Assembly (NCBI GenBank): GCA_903934795.1
Contig: CAIZPE010000060.1
Location: forward strand, 1-64,000
Direction: 5' to 3'
Source of the DNA: an uncultured bacterium
GTDB lineage: Bacteria > Pseudomonadota > Gammaproteobacteria > Burkholderiales > Burkholderiaceae_E
Length of the DNA stretch: 64,000 nt
Part shown: in pieces, positions 58,758 to 64,000 of the stretch
Layout of the letters: each line of letters opens with the position of its first letter
How positions within the stretch are numbered: position 1 is the stretch's first letter
Notes under the pieces: model-generated
Told to the model about the DNA's origin: nothing
The model's input: only the letters and a program-made list of their open reading frames with translations
Database searches by the model: none
Position numbers and translations under genes: made by a program

Positions 58758-59711
58758 ATGCTTGCCTATCTCGGTCGCCGCGCGTTCTACGCGCTGCCCA
58801 TCATGCTCGGCGTGGCGCTCTTCTGCTTCCTGCTGGTCCATCTCGCGCCCGGCGATCCGCTGGTGTCGGTGCTGCCGCCCGATGCCTCGGTGGAGCTGCA
58901 GCGCCAGCTGATGACCCTCTACGGCTTCGATCGTTCCCTGCCCGAGCAGTTCGTGCGCTGGCTGTGGCGGGCGCTGCAGGGCGATCTCGGCACCTCGATC
59001 GCCAGCGGCCGTCCGGTGACCTCCGAGGTCACCAAGGCGGTGGGCAACACCCTCATGCTGGCGGTCTTCGCCACCGCCATCGGCTTCCTGCTCGGATCGC
59101 TGTTCGGTTTCGTGGCCGGCTACTTCCGCGACTCCTGGGTCGATCGCGCCGCCTCGGCGCTGTCGGTGCTCGGGGTCAGCGTGCCGCACTACTGGCTGGG
59201 CATGGTCCTGGTCATCATCTTCTCGGCCCAGCTCAACTGGCTGCCGGCCACCGGCGCCGGACCTGGCGGCTCGGATGCCTGGGTCTGGAACTGGGAGCAC
59301 ATGCGTCATCTCGTGCTGCCCGCCATCACCATGTCGGTGATCCCCATGGGCATCATCGCGCGCACCGTGCGCGCGCTGGTTGCCGAGATGCTGGCCCAGG
59401 AGTTCGTGGTCGGCCTGCGCGCCAAGGGCCTCACCGACCTCGGCGTGTTCCTGCATGTGGTCAAGAACTGCGCGCCCACCGCGCTGGCGGTCATGGGCCT
59501 GCAGCTCGGCTACCTGCTCGGTGGCTCCATCCTCATCGAGACCGTGTTCTCCTGGCCGGGCACCGGCTTCCTGCTGAACTCGGCCATCTTCCAGCGCGAC
59601 CTGCCGCTGCTGCAGGGAACCATCCTGGTGCTGGCGATGTTCTTCGTGCTGCTCAATCTGCTGGTCGATGCGCTGCAGTCGTCGCTCGACCCGAGGATGG
59701 CCCGTGGCTGA
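58758..59711 (+). CDS. peptide ABC transporter permease (DppB type)
   Basis: A 317-residue permease with six membrane segments. Motifs are GRRAFYALPIMLGVALFCFL, VHLAPGDPLVSVLPPDA, the PEQF-type YGFDRSLPEQFVRWLW and the EAA loop MLAQEFVVGLRAKGLTDLGV. It starts 33 bases after the binding-protein gene. The next permease's GTG overlaps its end by 8 bases. Confidence 0.93.
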   Translation: MLAYLGRRAFYALPIMLGVALFCFLLVHLAPGDPLVSVLPPDASVELQRQLMTLYGFDRSLPEQFVRWLWRALQGDLGTSIASGRPVTSEVTKAVGNTLMLAVFATAIGFLLGSLFGFVAGYFRDSWVDRAASALSVLGVSVPHYWLGMVLVIIFSAQLNWLPATGAGPGGSDAWVWNWEHMRHLVLPAITMSVIPMGIIARTVRALVAEMLAQEFVVGLRAKGLTDLGVFLHVVKNCAPTALAVMGLQLGYLLGGSILIETVFSWPGTGFLLNSAIFQRDLPLLQGTILVLAMFFVLLNLLVDALQSSLDPRMARG

Positions 59712-60605
59712 GTCGGTGGTGAGCGTGCCTGGCGCCGCGGGCGCAACGGCGGCGCCCATGCCCGCGGGCGGCGCGGGCTACTGGACCGGCGTGCTGCGCC
59801 GGCTGCTGCGCGACCCGGTCGCGATGGGCGCGCTGCTGGTGATCGCCGCACTGGTGATCATGGCGGTGTTCGCACCCTGGCTCTCGCCGGCCGATCCCTT
59901 CGCCTCGGCCATGCTCAAGCGCCTCAAGCCGATCGGCAGCGAGGGCTTCCTCCTCGGCTCCGACGAGCTCGGCCGCGACATGCTCTCGCGCCTCATGCTC
60001 GGCGCGCGCCTGTCGCTCTTCATGGGCATCACGCCGGTGATCGCGGCCTTCGTGATCGGCTCGACCATCGGCATCGTGGCCGGCTACGCAGGTGGCGCCG
60101 TGAACAGCGTGATCATGCGCACCATCGATGTCTTCTACGCCTTCCCGTCGGTGCTGCTGGCGATTGCCCTGTCGGGCGCGCTCGGCGCGGGCATCGGCAA
60201 CGCGCTGCTCTCGCTCACCGTGGTGTTCGTGCCGCAGATCGCGCGGGTGGCCGAAAGCGTCACTACCCAGGTGCGCAACCGCGACTTCGTCGAGGCCGCG
60301 CGCGCCTCGGGCGCCGGTGCGCTCACCATCGTGCGGGTGCATGTGCTGGGCAATGTGCTCGGGCCGATCTTCGTGTACTCCACCAGCCTCATCTCGGTGT
60401 CGATGATCCTCGCCTCGGGCCTGTCCTTCCTGGGCCTGGGCGTGAAGCCGCCGGAGCCGGAGTGGGGCCTGATGCTCAACACCCTGCGCACCGCGATCTA
60501 CACCCAGCCCTGGGTGGCGGCGCTGCCCGGCGCGATGATCTTCATCACCTCCATCTCCTTCAACCTGCTCTCCGACGGCCTGCGCTCGGCCATGGATGTG
60601 AAGCG

Positions 60606-60609
<4 letters not shown>
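59704..60609 (+). CDS. peptide ABC transporter permease (DppC type)
   Basis: A 301-residue permease from the GTG at 59704; the ATG at 59758 would shorten it by 18 residues. It has six membrane spans and the signatures LLGSDELGRDMLSRLMLGAR, RNRDFVEAARASGAGALTIV and ASGLSFLGLGVKPPEPEWG. The N-terminal tail is Ala/Pro/Gly-rich and lies in the cytoplasm. The next gene overlaps by 4 bases. Confidence 0.92.
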
Positions 60610-61641
<1,032 letters not shown>

Positions 61642-61649
<8 letters not shown>

Positions 61650-62631
61650 GTCCACCGATATTCCCGCGGTCGAGATCAGCGGCCTTACCGTGCGCTTCCT
61701 CACCGGGGGCGCGCCGATCGATGCGGTCAACGGCGTGGACCTCTCGGTGCGCCGTGGCGAGGTGGTCGCCCTGATCGGCGAGTCGGGCTCGGGCAAGTCG
61801 GTCACGCTGCGCTCGGTGATGGCGCTGCACGCTGCAGCCCGCACCCGCATCGGCGGTTCGGTGAAGGTGGCCGGCCGCGAGGTGCTGACCATGGCTCGAC
61901 GCGAGCTCGCCGATCTGCGCGGCGCCACGGTGTCCATGATCTTCCAGGAGCCGCTGCTGGCCTTCGACCCGGTCTACACCGTGGGCGAGCAGATCATCGA
62001 GACCATCCTGCGCCACGAGAAGGTCGGCCGCGAGGCGGCGCGCGCGCGGGCGCTCGCGCTGTTCGAGCGGGTGCGCATCCCGAGCCCCGAGCGGCGGCTG
62101 CAGAACTATCCGCACGAGATGTCGGGTGGCATGCGTCAGCGGGCCATGATCGCGCTCGCGCTGGCCTGCAATCCGCAGGTGCTGCTGGCCGACGAGCCCA
62201 CCACCGCGCTCGATGCCACGGTGCAGATCCAGATCCTGCTGCTGCTGCGCGAACTGCAGCGCGACCTCGGCCTGGCGATCGTTTTCGTCACCCACGATAT
62301 CGGCGCGGCGGTGGAGGTGGCCGACCGGGTGGCGGTGATGTATGCCGGCCGTATCGTCGAGACCGGCCCGGTGCGCGAGGTGCTGCGCGCGCCGCGCCAT
62401 CCCTACACGGTGGCGCTGCTCGGCAGCCGCGTGCACGGCGGCTTCGATCCCGATGCCCGCCTGCCGGTCATCCCGGGCTCCCCGCCCGATTGCTCGGCGC
62501 TGCCGCCGGGTTGCGCCTTTGCCGAGCGCTGCTCGCAGGCCCAGGCCGAGTGCCGCACGCGCCAGCCCGAGCCGGTGAGCGTGGGGCCTCAGCATCAGGC
62601 CCGCTGCCTGCGGATCAGTGCCGTGGCCTGA
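61642..62631 (+). CDS. peptide ABC transporter ATPase (DppD type)
   Basis: A 329-residue ATPase completing the second peptide importer. Walker A is GESGSGKSV, Q-loop IFQEPLLAFDPVYTV, signature EMSGGMRQRAMIALAL and Walker [16 protein letters not shown]. The C-terminal Cys segment is PPGCAFAERCSQAQAEC. The ATG lies 8 bases before the end of the previous gene. The operon seems to end here, with a perfect palindrome 52 bases downstream. Confidence 0.93.
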
Positions 62632-62682
62632 GCGCGGCGGGCTGCGGCCCTAGCGCTGGCGCGTGTCGGCCGGGCACGGCAT

Positions 62683-62700
62683 GCTGGGGTCGACCCCAGC
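62683..62700. repeat. 18-bp perfect palindrome after the second transporter operon
   Basis: GCTGGGGTCGACCCCAGC is fully self-complementary. It lies 52 bases after the last ATPase gene and 139 bases before the next ATG, without a T-run. TGCCC-N6-GGGCA follows shortly after. It could be an operator for the downstream gene or a weak terminator stem. The rest of the 62632-62839 gap shows only GTGA-N4-TCAC near 62754 and no clear promoter. Confidence 0.5.
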
Positions 62701-62839
62701 AAGGGTTTGCCCGCACTAGGGCACGCCCCATCTCGTGGCCGCCCGCTCAGGCGGTGATATTTCACACATCCTGCGCCGCCTGCGGCCTTGCCCGTCGCGC
62801 GCTGCGTCGTCGCAGGCTTCCCCTGACGAGGTCTTCGCC

Positions 62840-63940
62840 ATGTCTCTTGCCGCACTCGATCGCAGCGCGATCGACCTGCAACGCTTCCAGCCCGCCTGGC
62901 TCGACACCCCGGCCGCGAACCCTGCCGGCGAAGCCCAGGAGCCGCCGCTGCAGCCGTTGATGTCCGGGCGCAGCTTCGAGGAGATCTTCGGTCCGCCCTC
63001 GCCGCTGCTGCTGGCCAAGGCGGTGCCGCCGTCCGGGGGCAAGGCCCCGCCTGCGCCGCCGCCTGGGGTCAAGGCCGGCACGGTCCCTGATCCGGCAGCG
63101 GGTAACTGGTTCGTGGGCGTCAAGCTGGGCGCTCAGGACCAGAAGTTCATGATCCCCTGGATCAATCGCAAGCTGGATCTGAACGGATTCGGGCCGGCGC
63201 TTGCGGTCTACTTCCCCGAGGCCAAGACCGCCTTCATCACCTCGACCGGCAGCGTCGCGGCTCCCCTCGTCGGCAATGGCATCAGCAAGGGCGCGAGCGC
63301 CCTGGGCCTGGACCCGGCACTGGGTCGGCTGAAGTATGTCGCCACCTACAACCATGAGATGAACACCTGGCAGCTCGGTGTCGGCAACAGCGTCATGCAC
63401 CAGGGTTACGGCTACTTCTACAACGCCAGGGTCAGCCCTGACGGGCTTGCTGCGGCGACTGCCAAGTCCCTGAAGTCGCAGGGCAAGGACATCCCGGTTG
63501 GCACCCTCAATTTCGGCGTCATCCAGAGCCCTCGCTGCGACGAGAAGACCACATCGCCCATCCTGAACAGCCGCGGCCAGCGGACCGGGACCACCATGGA
63601 GCCCGGCGTCCTTTCGCGCGCCGCCACCGGTGTGGGTCTGCAGGCCCAGCTTGTCGCGCGCGACGGCCAGCTCGGTGTCAAGTTCGGGCGGTTCGACAAC
63701 GTCATGCCATTGGCGATTTTCGAGGGGGCCACGGCAGCGGCTTCCTCGCTGCTCAGCAACAGCGACAACATTGCCTGCAAGGCCAAGCAGACCGTCAGCG
63801 AGTCGGCGACCGCCATCCATCAGGCACTCGCTTCACGGCTCAAGCCTGACCAGATCGTCACCTTCGGCGCTGGGGCGGCGGGCCTGGTCTGGGCCATCAT
63901 GCAGGCAGTGGGCAGCGGCGAGCTGCGGCATGGACTCTGA
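62840..63940 (+). CDS. hypothetical protein, unrecognised
   Basis: A 366-residue protein from the ATG at 62840 (upstream GACGAGG). No family is recognised. The N-terminal 90 residues are Pro/Ala-rich with no signal peptide. The middle has alternating hydrophobic and polar strands with many Gly/Asn/Thr (AVYFPEAKTAFITSTGSVAA, YNHEMNTWQLGVGNSVMHQG), suggesting a beta-rich domain. A final hydrophobic stretch near the C-terminus (VTFGAGAAGLVWAIMQAVG) might insert in membranes. Lys and Asn use is higher than in neighbours, hinting at a different origin. Strong coding look (long, balanced, RBS), but function unknown. Confidence 0.72.
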   Translation: MSLAALDRSAIDLQRFQPAWLDTPAANPAGEAQEPPLQPLMSGRSFEEIFGPPSPLLLAKAVPPSGGKAPPAPPPGVKAGTVPDPAAGNWFVGVKLGAQDQKFMIPWINRKLDLNGFGPALAVYFPEAKTAFITSTGSVAAPLVGNGISKGASALGLDPALGRLKYVATYNHEMNTWQLGVGNSVMHQGYGYFYNARVSPDGLAAATAKSLKSQGKDIPVGTLNFGVIQSPRCDEKTTSPILNSRGQRTGTTMEPGVLSRAATGVGLQAQLVARDGQLGVKFGRFDNVMPLAIFEGATAAASSLLSNSDNIACKAKQTVSESATAIHQALASRLKPDQIVTFGAGAAGLVWAIMQAVGSGELRHGL

Positions 63941-64000
63941 GTGATCCAGGCAGTGCGCTCCCCGGGCCTCCTGCCGCCCGCGCGCAGATGGTCAGATCTC

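Noticed and set aside
56862-59759. Very long antisense open frame (965 codons) opposite the second peptide transporter
   Set aside because: It lies over genes with clear family motifs; long antisense frames are common at this GC content, and its residues (Arg/Gly/His/Gln-rich) look non-coding.

Overview
The window is about 64 kb of GC-rich (roughly 70 % by eye), gene-dense DNA from a purple phototrophic proteobacterium. It is most likely a betaproteobacterium of the Burkholderiales (Rubrivivax-like). The signs are a photosynthesis gene cluster with pufC and acsF, carotenoid genes of the spheroidene/spirilloxanthin type, a metXW pair, TctC-type binding proteins and URC-type uracil catabolism genes. 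No rRNA, tRNA, CRISPR array, insertion sequence or prophage was seen, and no gene-free stretch exceeds about 250 bases. The species cannot be named from the sequence alone.

Region 1 (1-25.8 kb), photosynthesis gene cluster. A rightward operon, lhaA-puhA-puhB-puhC-acsF-puhE-crtI-crtB, is followed by a small membrane ORF, a DUF2269 membrane protein and an SDR enzyme. It converges on a long leftward set. Read in the direction of transcription, that set is bchI-bchD-bchO, then crtE-crtF, then bchC-bchX-bchY-bchZ, then pufB, an extra small gene, pufA-pufL-pufM-pufC and crtC. Together these encode the reaction centre, LH1, assembly factors, parts of bacteriochlorophyll synthesis (Mg chelatase I and D, aerobic cyclase, chlorophyllide reductase, BchC) and carotenoid synthesis. 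Exact TGT-N12-ACA motifs of the PpsR/CrtJ type overlie sigma70-like promoters upstream of crtE and bchC. Stem-loops lie between pufA and pufL. The most unusual gene sits between pufB and pufA: a 73-residue LH1-beta-like polypeptide that keeps the beta-chain spacing but has Gln where the bacteriochlorophyll-ligating His should be, plus a long C-terminal extension.

Region 2 (26-37.3 kb). A VPLPA/PEP-CTERM-type secreted protein is followed by a leftward group of polysaccharide genes (EpsF-like, EpsG-like, flippase-like membrane protein). Next come a HAD hydrolase, a complete dipeptide/oligopeptide ABC transporter operon and an enoyl-CoA hydratase-family gene.

Region 3 (37.3-48.1 kb). An HDOD-type regulator is divergent from a pyrimidine locus: URC1-like GTP cyclohydrolase II homologue, URC4/DUF1688, uracil phosphoribosyltransferase, a complete BMP-type nucleoside ABC importer and a cytosine deaminase. 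Together they look like a pyrimidine uptake and uracil catabolism module.

Region 4 (48.2-64 kb). Two orphan TctC-type binding proteins lie here, followed by a GGDEF-family protein with a degenerate signature, a gamma-glutamyltransferase and a META-domain lipoprotein. Then comes metX-metW preceded by a promoter, a SAM-II riboswitch and an intrinsic terminator, and a DUF3429 membrane protein. A second peptide ABC transporter operon follows a convincing sigma54 promoter. The last gene is an unrecognised 366-residue protein.
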